This document shows positions 1-8,795 of a stretch of 64,000 bases of DNA, piece by piece. Below the pieces are notes generated by a model. That model was given only the letters and a program-made list of their open reading frames with translations, searched no databases and was not told where the DNA came from. Source of the stretch: Gephyromycinifex aptenodytis (lineage in GTDB: Bacteria > Actinomycetota > Actinomycetes > Actinomycetales > Dermatophilaceae); assembly GCF_012277275.1 (NCBI RefSeq), contig NZ_CP051155.1, positions 3,038,001 through 3,102,000 on the forward strand, in the 5' to 3' direction. The translations under genes and the position numbers were made by a program. Within the stretch, counting starts at the first letter, position 1, and the number at the start of each line of letters is the position of its first letter.

Positions 1-546
1 GTCCCCGGCGCCATCCTGCTGCCGGTCGTCGTGGACATCCAGCGGTGGGCGCCGCCGAGCGAGCACATCCTGGAACGTGAAGTGCCGGTGGTGCTGCACG
101 CCCCCAGCCGCGCCTCCCTGAAGGGCACCACCCTCATCGAGGCCGCGGTGGAACCGCTGGTGCAGGAAGGGCTGATCGACTTCCGCCATATCGAAGGGGT
201 CGCGCCGAGCGAGATGCCCGGGTTCCTGCACGAGGCCGACATCCTCATCGACCAGGCCACCTTGGGCATCTACGGGGTGGCGGCCTGTGAGGCGATGGCC
301 GCCGGGCGCGTCGTCGTCAGCCACGTCAGCCAGGTGGTGCGGGAACGCGCCGCCGCGCTGGCTGGGGAGCCGCTGCCGATCGTGCAGGCGGCCCCGGATG
401 AGATGGAGTCGGTGCTGCGCCGCCTCGTGGCCGATCGGGAGCAGGGCCGTGCGGCAGCCCAGGCAGGACAGCGTTTCGTGCGCACTCTGCACGACGGGCG
501 TTACTCGGCCAGTGTGCTGGCCGAGCACTTCGCCGTGCACGGCTGA
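1..546 (+). CDS. Glycosyltransferase (GT-B fold), C-terminal part, cut by window edge
   Basis: The frame is open from base 1, so the start lies outside the window; 181 residues are visible. The segment looks like the C-terminal half of a GT-B glycosyltransferase: a 'KGT' stretch at the start of the donor-binding domain (about residue 41), then 'YGVAACEAMAAGR', which resembles the nucleotide-sugar-binding region with its conserved acidic residue. The position beside other sugar transferases fits a role in surface polysaccharide assembly. Donor and acceptor cannot be told. The gene ends 77 bp before a convergent neighbour, with a bidirectional terminator between them. Confidence 0.7.
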   Translation, partial: VPGAILLPVVVDIQRWAPPSEHILEREVPVVLHAPSRASLKGTTLIEAAVEPLVQEGLIDFRHIEGVAPSEMPGFLHEADILIDQATLGIYGVAACEAMAAGRVVVSHVSQVVRERAAALAGEPLPIVQAAPDEMESVLRRLVADREQGRAAAQAGQRFVRTLHDGRYSASVLAEHFAVHG

Positions 547-574
547 CCGGCCGCGCCCCGAGCGTTACGCGAAC

Positions 575-604
575 GGCCCCTACCGATGCGGATCGGTAGG
601 GGCC
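575..604. terminator. Bidirectional hairpin terminator
   Basis: A perfect 13-bp stem (575-587 paired with 592-604) with a 4-base loop lies between two convergent genes. It is GC-rich without a clear T run. Confidence 0.65.
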
Positions 605-623
605 AGTCCGTCCTCAGGGGGGC

Positions 624-1565
624 TCAGCCCTTCTCGGCGCGCCGATCAGCGATGACGCGCGCGGCGGCAGGTAGGCCGACGATCACGTCCGGGCCGGGTA
701 CCTGCTGGGCCAACACCCACGCCGCGCGCTGCGAGCGGTAATCCAACGGCACGACGACATCGGCTTCAGCGAAGACCCGCTTGGCGTGCCGGGAGCGAGC
801 CGCGGCAGCCGCGAACTGCGCCGAGACGCCGTCGCTGGCCAGTCGGGCCGCGACCTGGACCGGCATCGCGTTGCTGCTCTTCAACTCACGGCGCAGTTTG
901 GACTGCGCACGCTTACCCAGCAGCCGGGCCTTGTTCACCCGCCACTTGGCGGCCTGCCGCAGTCGAGCGGGGTGGTAGACCGGCATGGCGGCGGTGCGGT
1001 TGCGTTGTCTGCGGGCCAACACCGCCTCATCGAACTCCTCGTCGCCCAGGAAATCCTCGCCATCGAGGACGAGGAACTCCTCGACCGGGTCGACCGGCTT
1101 GTCCGGTTCCTCTGGCGAGGTCGGGCTGCCTTCGGCCGAAGGCAGCGCGGCCGCCTCAGTGCTCTCGGCCTCGACGCTTTCTTCGGCAGCCTCCTCGGGG
1201 CGGCCGGTGGCCTTCTCGTCGGCGTTCTGCTCGGTGAGCTGGGTCGCCAATTCCTCTTCAGCCAGGCCTGGTTCGCGCGGAGAGGCCGTCTCCTGGGGGA
1301 CCTGTTCGGCGAGACGAATCTCCGAAAGGCTCACCTCGGAGTCGTCGAAGAGCCCGAACGCGGTCCGGCAGCGGCGCGGTTCGGAGCGCAACGGGCGCAG
1401 CTTGGGGCCGAAGACGAGGTGCTCGGTGATCGGCAGCGGTTCGCGCGGGACGTTCCACGACAGCATGCTCACCGTGTCCTGCGGCTCCAAGGCCAACTTG
1501 GCGCGCCACATGTCAATGGCGCCGCGGTGAGTGCCGCGACCGGTGTCCATGAAGACGATCTTCAC
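624..1565 (-). CDS. Uncharacterised protein with acidic central linker
   Basis: I do not recognise this 313-residue protein. It overlaps the upstream glycosyltransferase by 4 bp, so the two are probably co-translated. The first 60 residues (start MKIVFMDTG) and the last 50 (ADVVVPLDY, DVIVGLPAAARV) look globular, and these strand-like pieces could belong to a GT-B-type fold. Between them, about residues 75-190, lies a Glu/Ala/Pro/Ser-rich segment that is probably disordered, followed by a basic helix-prone stretch (RRQRNR, KARLLGKRAQSKLRR). One reading is a degenerate sugar transferase split by a disordered insert. No catalytic motif is visible. Confidence 0.6.
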   Translation of the reverse strand: MKIVFMDTGRGTHRGAIDMWRAKLALEPQDTVSMLSWNVPREPLPITEHLVFGPKLRPLRSEPRRCRTAFGLFDDSEVSLSEIRLAEQVPQETASPREPGLAEEELATQLTEQNADEKATGRPEEAAEESVEAESTEAAALPSAEGSPTSPEEPDKPVDPVEEFLVLDGEDFLGDEEFDEAVLARRQRNRTAAMPVYHPARLRQAAKWRVNKARLLGKRAQSKLRRELKSSNAMPVQVAARLASDGVSAQFAAAAARSRHAKRVFAEADVVVPLDYRSQRAAWVLAQQVPGPDVIVGLPAAARVIADRRAEKG

Positions 1566-2917
1566 GAGGTGGCTCCTTGGGTCGGTGCGTTCGCCCCGGT
1601 CAACCCGTCGCGCAAAGCCTGCACGCGGGGCGCGAGCTGAATGTCACGGGAGTAACGCAGCGAGAATTCGCGGCAGGCCTCGCGGGTCGCCTGGTCAGCG
1701 TTGCGGGCCGCGTCGCCGGCAGCCTGCAGGGCGACCGCGATGGATTCCGGCTCCAGGTCGGCGACCGGGAACCACAGCGGGTAGTCGCGCAGCACGTCGG
1801 TGGCGGCGTTGTTCGGGTCATGCACCGCAACGATCGGTAGGGCGCTGGCGGTGTACTCGAAGACCTTGCCGCTGGTGACGTACAAGCCGGTACCGAGGAT
1901 GAGCAGAGCCACGTCGAAGGTGCCGTAACGCATCTTCACTTCGGTTTTGGGCACCGGGCCCTCATAGGAGAGCCCGTCTTGTGCGTAGTCGTCCAGCAGT
2001 CGCAACAGCACCGGGCTGGGGGTGGAGTAGAACCCCAGGTAACCCCACAGCTGGGCGCGGGCGGCCTCCAGACTTCCGCCCCGGGAACGGGCCAGTCGCC
2101 ATCCTTCGGCGAACGGCTCCAGCGGGACCTTGGGGGAGGCGGTGCCGATGTAGCCGAAGGTCAACGGTCGGTACTCCGGGGGCGCCTGCAGCTGCGGGTC
2201 CGGGGCGAACTCCGGGTCGTAACCGTTGGCGACGACGTGCATCCGCTCGGCTAGGTGCGGGTGACGCTTGGCGTGCCAGGCGCGGATCGGCTCGTTGACG
2301 AACCACACCTCCCGGGAGCGGTTGAGCAGGTCCCGTTCCAGCAGATCTTCGCGCCCGCCTTCCTCATGCAGCAGGTCGCCGTCGAAGACGTTGAGCATCC
2401 AGGCGTCGCGATAGTCCATCACGTAGGGCACGCCGAATTCGCGGTTGAGGACGTCGGCGGCCATGAAGTCGACGTTGGGGTTGGCGGTGGCCACCGTCAG
2501 ATCGACTGGGTTGCGGGCGTGGATCTCCCGCGCGGCCTGCTCCAGGGGGCGCCGCCACGGGCCATAGTTGCGCTCCGGGAAGTCTTTTACGTCGCTCTTG
2601 GCCAGTTGCTTGCGCCAGAGTCGGGGAGCCAGCGCTCGGGTCGCAGACCATTTGCGTACATCGGTCTCCATCGCCGGCCAGGCGAAGGGGATCCGCACGA
2701 TCTCCACAGCCGGGTCGACCTGCTCCTCCAGGGAGTAGTCGGCGCCGGTGAACTTGATGAACGTCTCACGAGTCGCGGTCAGCACCGTGACCCGGTAACC
2801 GGCCCGGGCGAACGCGTTCGCGGTGGCGAGCGCTCGATAGACGCCACCGCCTCGGGAAGGGGGAAAGCCCCAGGCGACATAGAGCACGTGTGGCGCACGT
2901 GTTGCGGTGGGGCTCAC
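1562..2917 (-). CDS. Glycosyltransferase family 4-like protein
   Basis: The 451-residue protein has a GT-B N-terminus: HVLYVAWGFPPSRGGG (about residues 10-25) is the acceptor-side glycine-rich loop seen in GT4 enzymes, followed by ALATANAFARAGYRVTVLTA. The C-terminal half contains a Rossmann-like donor domain (TFGYIGTASPK, about residues 245-256) and a GKVFEYTASALPIVAV segment carrying the conserved glutamate of the donor site. It is presumably a cytoplasmic enzyme adding a sugar to a lipid-linked glycan. It heads a two-gene unit with the uncharacterised gene downstream (4-bp overlap). Its 5' end faces a divergent acetyltransferase gene across about 160 bp. Confidence 0.85.
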   Translation of the reverse strand: MSPTATRAPHVLYVAWGFPPSRGGGVYRALATANAFARAGYRVTVLTATRETFIKFTGADYSLEEQVDPAVEIVRIPFAWPAMETDVRKWSATRALAPRLWRKQLAKSDVKDFPERNYGPWRRPLEQAAREIHARNPVDLTVATANPNVDFMAADVLNREFGVPYVMDYRDAWMLNVFDGDLLHEEGGREDLLERDLLNRSREVWFVNEPIRAWHAKRHPHLAERMHVVANGYDPEFAPDPQLQAPPEYRPLTFGYIGTASPKVPLEPFAEGWRLARSRGGSLEAARAQLWGYLGFYSTPSPVLLRLLDDYAQDGLSYEGPVPKTEVKMRYGTFDVALLILGTGLYVTSGKVFEYTASALPIVAVHDPNNAATDVLRDYPLWFPVADLEPESIAVALQAAGDAARNADQATREACREFSLRYSRDIQLAPRVQALRDGLTGANAPTQGATS

Positions 2918-3080
2918 GGATCCTCCTGCTGGCGCTCAAGCGCCTCGTGTCGGACAGCTTCCTGCAGATTAACGCAGCCGACCTGCTCAGTCGGGTGACG
3001 TCGCCGCAGCGTGGACGCCTATCGTTATGCCGATCCAGGGGATTGCCGCAACGGTGCCCCGTCGCATGGAAAGGCACACC

Positions 3081-3677
3081 GTGACCGTACGAATCCAGCC
3101 CAGCGCCGACGTCTCGGATCAGGCCGAAATCGGTGACGGCAGTTCCGTCTGGCACCTTGCCCAGGTGCGCGAGCAGGCAGTGCTCGGCCAGAACTGCATT
3201 ATCGGCCGGGGCGCATACGTGGGCACCGGAGTTCGAATGGGCGACAACTGCAAGCTGCAGAACTATGCCCTCGTCTACGAGCCTGCGGTACTGGAGGACG
3301 GCGTGTTCGTCGGACCGGCCGCAGTCTTCACCAACGACCACTATCCGCGTTCCATCAGCCCCGATGGCTCCCTCAAACGGGGCGACGATTGGGAGGCGGT
3401 AGGGGTCACCTGCCGCACCGGCAGCTCCATCGGGGCACGCGCCGTATGCGTGGCGCCGGTCACGATCGGTCAGTGGGCCCTGGTGGCCGCCGGGTCCGTC
3501 GTCATCGCCGACGTGCCGGACTACGCGCTGGTGGCCGGAGTGCCCGCTAAGCGGGTGCGCTGGGTGGGGCGCGCCGGGGTGCCGCTGGAGGATGCCGGGG
3601 AAGGCCGCTGGCGCTGCCCGCAGACCCAGGAGATGTACATCCAGGACGGTGAGCGGCTTCGGCTCCAGGAGAACTGA
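3081..3677 (+). CDS. Hexapeptide-repeat N-acetyltransferase, WlbB/WbpD-like
   Basis: This is a left-handed beta-helix acyltransferase of 198 residues. Hexapeptide turns begin near SADVSDQAEIGDGSSVWH, and VFTNDHYPR resembles the acetyl-CoA/active-site region of the WbpD/WlbB family, which N-acetylates UDP-2-acetamido-3-amino-glucuronate. I chose the GTG at 3081 because GGAAAGG sits 6 bases upstream; an in-frame ATG at 3027 would add 18 residues without family resemblance. The other enzymes of the 2,3-diamino-glucuronate pathway (WbpA, B, E) are not in the window, so the substrate may be a different amino sugar. Confidence 0.8.
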   Translation: MTVRIQPSADVSDQAEIGDGSSVWHLAQVREQAVLGQNCIIGRGAYVGTGVRMGDNCKLQNYALVYEPAVLEDGVFVGPAAVFTNDHYPRSISPDGSLKRGDDWEAVGVTCRTGSSIGARAVCVAPVTIGQWALVAAGSVVIADVPDYALVAGVPAKRVRWVGRAGVPLEDAGEGRWRCPQTQEMYIQDGERLRLQEN

Positions 3678-3687
3678 GCGCAACGAC

Positions 3688-3728
3688 GGAGCCGGTCGGC
3701 CGCCCCGCTGGGGTAGCCGACCGGCTCC
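3688..3728. terminator. Bidirectional hairpin terminator
   Basis: A perfect 13-bp stem (3688-3700 with 3716-3728) with a 15-base loop lies between the convergent acetyltransferase and GT2 genes. Confidence 0.7.
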
Positions 3729-3785
3729 TTGGTGAGTGCGAGTGTCCGCTGCGGCCGCTGTCGCGTAGCCGGGCGGGGCGGCCCG

Positions 3786-4808
3786 TCAGCCGTTGGGAAG
3801 GCTCTGCCCGGAACCGCTGGCCCGAGCCGGGGTGCGGCCGAGCAGGATCCCTTCCAAGAACCCCAGGCCCCAGCCGTAATGCATGGCGGCGAAGGCGCCC
3901 GGCAGCGCTGCAACGTTGAGTCGCTCCCCTGAGGTGTCTTCGCGGACCGCTTTGGCTGTGGCGGCGCCCACCCCGAACAGGTAGGGGGAGTAGGCGGCCG
4001 CGGCAAGGCGAGGGAACTTCACCGAACCGAGCGCCAGCGCGGCGGTGCCGACCACGGCGACCGGCGCGGCCAGGTGACGGGCCCGGATGGCCGCGCGGCC
4101 GTTCTTGCGAACCATGCCCGCCTTTCCGCGCCCGTAGCGGCGGTACTGACGGAACAGGTCGGGCACGCTTTCACGCACATGCCAGTAGATGTGCATCGCC
4201 GGGTCGAAGGCGATGTGGTGGCCCAGGCCCAGAATGCGGTGGTCGAAATCGACGTCTTCGTTCACGAGCAGGTTCTCGTCCCAACCGTTCACGGCGCGGG
4301 CCACCTCGGCCCGGTAGACCCCGAACGAGGCGTGGTCGGTCAGGCAGAACTCGGTGCCGAAGTGGTTGACCGAGTCGCCCACCCCGAAGGGGCTCGAAAG
4401 CGCCAACGCAACCGCGCGCCCGGTCGGGGTGCGCCCCACACCCTCCCGGATGCCACCGACGGCAGCCAACTGGGCGTCAGCGCGCAAATGCTCCAGCGCT
4501 CGCGCCAGGTAGTCCGAACTGACCGAAGCGTGCCCGTCGATCCGGGCAACATACTGCCCCCTGGCGGCAGCCAGGCCCACGTTCAGCGCGGCGGGGATGA
4601 TGACCTTCGGGTTGTCCAGCAGTCGCACCCGCGGCTCCTGTGCGGCCAACTCCTGCACCACGGCGCGGGTGCGGTCGCTGGAGCGCCCGTCGATGACGAG
4701 CACCTCGACGTTGACCCGCTCCTGGCTCAACGCCGAACGAATCGCCCCCAGCACGGAGGCCTCCTCGTTCAGCACGGGCATCAAGACACTGATCAGTTCG
4801 TCATGCAT
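3786..4808 (-). CDS. Family 2 glycosyltransferase (ExoA-like)
   Basis: The 340-residue protein is a GT-A-fold family 2 transferase. The N-terminus ISVLMPVLNEEASV (about residues 6-19) and VEVLVIDGRSSDRT (about 34-47) form the nucleotide-binding core, and ARIDGHASV (about 90-98) holds the DXD-equivalent metal-binding site. NGWDENLLVNEDVDFDHR matches the ED motif of the catalytic region. Two hydrophobic segments near the C-terminus suggest membrane association, as in succinoglycan ExoA-type enzymes. It overlaps the upstream polymerase gene by 8 bp and is the last gene of that minus-strand group. Confidence 0.85.
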   Translation of the reverse strand: MHDELISVLMPVLNEEASVLGAIRSALSQERVNVEVLVIDGRSSDRTRAVVQELAAQEPRVRLLDNPKVIIPAALNVGLAAARGQYVARIDGHASVSSDYLARALEHLRADAQLAAVGGIREGVGRTPTGRAVALALSSPFGVGDSVNHFGTEFCLTDHASFGVYRAEVARAVNGWDENLLVNEDVDFDHRILGLGHHIAFDPAMHIYWHVRESVPDLFRQYRRYGRGKAGMVRKNGRAAIRARHLAAPVAVVGTAALALGSVKFPRLAAAAYSPYLFGVGAATAKAVREDTSGERLNVAALPGAFAAMHYGWGLGFLEGILLGRTPARASGSGQSLPNG

Positions 4809-6189
4809 CGTCGTTCGCCCTCAGGATTCTTGGTGCGGCGGTTGCTCCGGTGTTCCCGTCGGCCGGTGGCGCCACAGTTGAAGGCATCGGCACCCTCGGT
4901 TGCGCGGGGACTGCCGATTCAGCTGGCTCGGGCGGTGGTTCTTGCGCTTCACCCACATGCCCGGCACGCCGGTAGGACAGCGGGGCCGGAGCCCAGAGCG
5001 TGACCACCAGGAAGGCGGGCACGATGAGCGGCTGTGACGGCGGTTGCAGCAGGAAGAACTGGGCCAGGATCGCCACGCTCAAGGTGCGTTCGTGGGAACG
5101 CAGGAACGGCACCACGGCCAGCGCCAGCAACAGCGATCCGGCGATGATCCCGTAGTCGAAGTACATCTTCCCGACGGTGGGCGCGATCAGCCCCAGCGTG
5201 CCGCTTCCCTCCACAACCTGACGGGATGAACCGGCGCCGGCGCCGAACCAGACCTTGGCCGGGTCGTAGATCCAGCGCGGAATGAGGTACAGGTAGGGCT
5301 CGATGCTGCGCAGCGCCGCCGAGGAGTTGGAGTCACTGACCTCGGTGACACGGGTCAGGAAGACCTGCCCGATAGCCGTCGGGATCGCCACCAGCGCCAG
5401 CAACGCGCCCGGAACGATGTAGGGACGGATGAGGCGCCGCTGACCGCCCAGGAGCATCACCAGCACCCCTACGACGACGATGGCGAACCCGGAGCCCGCG
5501 ACCGTGGCCAGCATGCCCATTCCGAGCCAGATGACCTTCCACGGGCGGGCTCGCGACAGCAACGCCACCATGACGCACACGCCCAGCGTGAAGGACATGA
5601 ACGAAGGTTCGAGCATGATCCAGCCGTTGGATTTGTACAGCCAGCTGTCCCACACGATCGGGTAGCTCGTCGCGAACCCGTCCACCTGCCAGGCGGACGG
5701 CACGTACTCACCGACGTAGTCGCGGTATCGCAGGCCCGCGAACTGGGTCACCACGAAGATGACCGACAGCGTGCTCAGCCACAACCCGATGGTCGTGACG
5801 GCCCGCAGCATGCGGTGGTAGGACTCCCCGGAGCGGTCGGCCATCATGAACACCACCGGGAACCACATGGTCATCCAGAAGGCCCAGCTGTTGACGCTGA
5901 TATACGGCCGGTGGACGAACAGCACCTGAGGCAGGACGACGAAGGCAGAGGCTGTGGAGGCGATGAGCCACAGCATGAGCCGGCGCCCCTCCAGGACGAC
6001 GACACCGCGTCGCCAGGCGAGGAAACACCAGATCACCGTGATCGGAACGGTGAACGGGATGGAGATCGACGGCAGCGAGATGCGCTGGAGGAGGATGTTG
6101 AGAACGAAGAGCCAACACACCCACCGCACCCCGTCCGGTGCGTGGCTCTTCGCTACCTCCACACGCTTCCCGCCAGGGCGGGAGGTCAT
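4801..6189 (-). CDS. O-antigen polymerase/ligase-like membrane protein (Wzy-like)
   Basis: The 462-residue protein is almost entirely hydrophobic, with roughly ten predicted membrane segments (for example WVCWLFVLNILL near the N-terminus and VIWLGMGMLATVAGSGFAIV in the middle) and larger loops after the midpoint, the usual layout of Wzy polymerases and WaaL-type ligases. I chose the ATG at 6189, which follows the upstream stop codon by 4 bases; a longer frame reaching 6306 would overlap the upstream gene by over 100 bp with a low-complexity leader. Its Pro/Ala-rich tail (PPPEPAESAVPAQP) is probably disordered. With Wzx and Wzz relatives nearby it most likely polymerises the repeat unit outside the membrane. 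Confidence 0.75.
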   Translation of the reverse strand: MTSRPGGKRVEVAKSHAPDGVRWVCWLFVLNILLQRISLPSISIPFTVPITVIWCFLAWRRGVVVLEGRRLMLWLIASTASAFVVLPQVLFVHRPYISVNSWAFWMTMWFPVVFMMADRSGESYHRMLRAVTTIGLWLSTLSVIFVVTQFAGLRYRDYVGEYVPSAWQVDGFATSYPIVWDSWLYKSNGWIMLEPSFMSFTLGVCVMVALLSRARPWKVIWLGMGMLATVAGSGFAIVVVGVLVMLLGGQRRLIRPYIVPGALLALVAIPTAIGQVFLTRVTEVSDSNSSAALRSIEPYLYLIPRWIYDPAKVWFGAGAGSSRQVVEGSGTLGLIAPTVGKMYFDYGIIAGSLLLALAVVPFLRSHERTLSVAILAQFFLLQPPSQPLIVPAFLVVTLWAPAPLSYRRAGHVGEAQEPPPEPAESAVPAQPRVPMPSTVAPPADGNTGATAAPRILRANDDA

Positions 6190-6193
6190 CAAA

Positions 6194-7360
6194 TCAGCCG
6201 TCGACGACGACGTAGGAACGGGCACCGAACTGGTGGATGTGCTCATCGAGCCACTCGAATCGGGTCTTGTGCGGACGCACCAACGTGAACAGGACCGCAC
6301 GGTCATCGCGCGCGGCGCGCTTGATGACGGCGTTGCTCATCGGCGTCTGCAGCACAGTCACGCTCGGGGTGCCGTCGTGGCCCATGCTCTGCTGACCCAA
6401 CCGGGCCACATCGTCGGTGACCGCGACGTCCCGTCCAGTAGCGCGGATCCCGGCAGTGACCGGCTCCACCAACCCACGAACCGCACCCGCAGGAGCCCGC
6501 ACACCGGTGAGGACCACACAGTCGGCCGTAGCCGCCTCCATGCTCATCACGGTGGGCAGTTCGCGTGCCGGAACGAATTCGACGTCCGGGTAGAGGCGGC
6601 GCATCTCGGCGATGCTGCCCATCTTGCCGCGACGCCCACCGAACAGCAGCGCGAGCGCGACACCGGCAAGCAGACCACCCAGCAGACCCATCGCGGCCAT
6701 CATCCCGACCGAGACGCTCTGCACCTGGTCGGCCTCGGCGGCCTGCAGCAGGGTGAGGCGGCGGGACTGGGTCAACAACTGGGCCTGAGAATCAGCCAGT
6801 GAGCCACCCAGACGCATCACACGCTGCTCTTCTGCAGCACGCACCGACAGGGTGTCCTCGCGGATGAGCTTGCCCGTGGTCTGAGTGAGTGTCTCAAGTT
6901 CGTCGCTGAGGCGCTGAGTGCTGCGGGCGACGGCGGCCTCGGCGAGCGCGTTTGCCTCGGCCGCGGCCTTCTCGGCCGTGGAGCTGGTGACCTTCACGGA
7001 AAGCACCGAGGACTGCAACACGTTGACGATGGTGCTGTCCTTGCGCAGGTCCTTGGCGGTGACGCCGGCTTTGGCGGCGGCGTCCTGGTAGACCTCACGG
7101 GTCCCGGCTTCCATGACCGCGCTCTGCACGGCTTCGGCCAGGCCGGCGCCTTCGGCCGCGGTCGTCTGGACCTTCAGCGTGGCTTCAGCGGTTTTCGGTG
7201 CGGCCTTGCCTGCGATTCCCCCCAGAAGCGCACCGACCAAGGCCAGGACGAGCGGCAACCACCACCAGCGACGCAAGGTCGCTGTCAGTGATCGCCCCCA
7301 CGGATCACGATTGCTATCGGCCGAAGTGGCCACTTTGTCTTCCCCCTCGTCAGACTGCAT
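6194..7360 (-). CDS. Wzz-type chain-length protein with degenerate C-terminal domain
   Basis: The 388-residue protein has the two-membrane-segment layout of polysaccharide co-polymerases: an N-terminal segment after a Trp-rich motif (RRWWWLPLVLALVGALLGG, about residues 30-48), a mainly helical external region to about residue 205, and a second segment (GMMAAMGLLGGLLAGVAL) near 215. A cytoplasmic region of about 150 residues follows, with alternating strand-like and helical stretches (ATADCVVLTGV, DVAVTDDVARLG, SVTVLQTPM, ARSYVVVDG). It looks like a bacterial tyrosine kinase domain but shows no Walker A lysine motif and no tyrosine-rich tail. It probably sets glycan chain length together with the Wzy-like protein 4 bases downstream. 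Confidence 0.7.
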   Translation of the reverse strand: MQSDEGEDKVATSADSNRDPWGRSLTATLRRWWWLPLVLALVGALLGGIAGKAAPKTAEATLKVQTTAAEGAGLAEAVQSAVMEAGTREVYQDAAAKAGVTAKDLRKDSTIVNVLQSSVLSVKVTSSTAEKAAAEANALAEAAVARSTQRLSDELETLTQTTGKLIREDTLSVRAAEEQRVMRLGGSLADSQAQLLTQSRRLTLLQAAEADQVQSVSVGMMAAMGLLGGLLAGVALALLFGGRRGKMGSIAEMRRLYPDVEFVPARELPTVMSMEAATADCVVLTGVRAPAGAVRGLVEPVTAGIRATGRDVAVTDDVARLGQQSMGHDGTPSVTVLQTPMSNAVIKRAARDDRAVLFTLVRPHKTRFEWLDEHIHQFGARSYVVVDG

Positions 7361-7391
7361 GACGTGCGGCCCACATGAGGGCCGCCGATCT

Positions 7392-7421
7392 ACCTTACTC
7401 GGAGCGTGTTGCCGAGCCCAA
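7392..7421 (-). promoter_or_regulatory. Candidate promoter of the Wzz-Wzy-GT2 genes
   Basis: On the minus strand a TTGGGC box (7416-7421) and a TAAGGT box (7392-7397) are separated by 18 bases, and the latter lies about 31 bases before the Wzz-like start. The -10 is good, the -35 only partial. The divergent gap 7361-7610 holds no gene. Confidence 0.35.
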
Positions 7422-7610
7422 TTCGTTCAGGACGATCGACCAGTGAATATGCCACGGTGTGCGGTGTGGATTCCAGCCGAGGCCGGGCGCTTTCGCGGCG
7501 CTCCTGCGGTGCCGGTCCCCGACGTACGCAGGCTACCGGTGGGCGGTGAGTTAACCTGGCGGAGCTGTAGATACGCGGCCTGACCAGGGCCTGGTGCCAT
7601 CGGAGGTCAC

Positions 7611-8795
7611 GTGCGGATCCTGCTGGTGACGAACAGTTACCCCTCCGTGCACTCGCCCAGCGGCGCTGCGTACATCAGCGCCCGCGTGCGGGCGCTGCGG
7701 GCCGCTGGCGCGTCGGTCGTCGCGGTGGCGCTGGTGCCTGAGTACGGCCCTGAGCTGGGACTCCCTCGGCGGCTGGCCGGGGCGCATGACAACGCCGCGC
7801 TCGCCTTGGACGATGGCCGCGATGGCCGTGAGTTCCTTTCCGCGACAACACGATGGGGCGCGCTGGAAGTGGCAGCTGGGCGGCTCGGGCGCACACCGGC
7901 TGCGGGAATCGCCAGAGCGACTGCGGCCCTGGCGGACCTGCCCCAGGTGCGCTCCGGGCAATTCGACATCATTCATGCGCACGGGATGTATACATTGCCC
8001 GCCGGTGAGGTTGCTCGCAGAGCCGCGCAGAACCTCGGTATCCCGTTCGTGGTCTCGATGCACGGCAGCGACGTCACCCAGGTGATGCCGCGGGTGGCCC
8101 CCGCCTTCACCGCCACTTTGGAAGCAGCTGCGGCCACCACGTATGTCAGCGAGGCGCTGCGCAGCCGGGCCCTGGCCGCCGGTGCGCCACGCGCCCACAG
8201 CCACGTCATCCCCAACGGGGTCGACCTGTCGGTGTTCACCCCGAGGCAGGCCCACAGCGCGCAAGTGCCAGGGCCGCTGCGGTTGCTGTTTGTGGGAAAT
8301 CTACTGCCGGTCAAGGGTGCCGACCGGCTCCCCGCCATCCTGTCTGCTGTGCGGGAGCGCTACCCGGGTTCCAGCATGGACGTCCTCGGCTCCGGGGCGC
8401 TGGAAACCCGACTGCGCGGCGTCCCGGGGTTGAGACTGCATGGACGCCTGGATGCGCCCCAGGTGGCGCAGGCGATGCGCCAGGCGAGTGCCTTGATCGT
8501 GCCGAGCCGCGAAGAGGGCTGGGGCTGTGTGGTGTCCGAGAGCTATGCCTGCGCCACCCCGGTGATTGCCACGGCGGTGGGCGGACTCGTGGAAGCGGTG
8601 CTCGACCCCGCCCATCTGGTGAACTTCCCGCCTGAGGCGTCCCCGGCCCAGGAAGGACAGGCCTTCGCCGACGTCCTGCAGGCCCTGATGGATGAGCCGC
8701 CTACCCGCGACCGGATGCTGGCCCATGTCGCACGCTGCGGCTGGGGCGAGGTCGCAGGCCGAGAACTGGCCGTCCTCGAAGGCGCCATGTCGTGA
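7611..8795 (+). CDS. Glycosyltransferase family 4
   Basis: This is a 394-residue GT-B transferase. RILLVTNSYPSVHSPSGAAYI opens the N-terminal domain, DIIHAHGMY (about residues 121-129) and VVSMHGSDV (about 147-155) are typical GT4 loops, and the C-terminal donor domain shows LLFVGNLLPVKGADRL followed by IVPSREEGWGCVVSESYACATPVIAT, which carries the EX7E-type motif. The GTG start is supported by GGAGGT three bases upstream. It overlaps the flippase gene by 4 bp, so the sugar transfer and export steps are co-expressed. Confidence 0.88.
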   Translation: MRILLVTNSYPSVHSPSGAAYISARVRALRAAGASVVAVALVPEYGPELGLPRRLAGAHDNAALALDDGRDGREFLSATTRWGALEVAAGRLGRTPAAGIARATAALADLPQVRSGQFDIIHAHGMYTLPAGEVARRAAQNLGIPFVVSMHGSDVTQVMPRVAPAFTATLEAAAATTYVSEALRSRALAAGAPRAHSHVIPNGVDLSVFTPRQAHSAQVPGPLRLLFVGNLLPVKGADRLPAILSAVRERYPGSSMDVLGSGALETRLRGVPGLRLHGRLDAPQVAQAMRQASALIVPSREEGWGCVVSESYACATPVIATAVGGLVEAVLDPAHLVNFPPEASPAQEGQAFADVLQALMDEPPTRDRMLAHVARCGWGEVAGRELAVLEGAMS

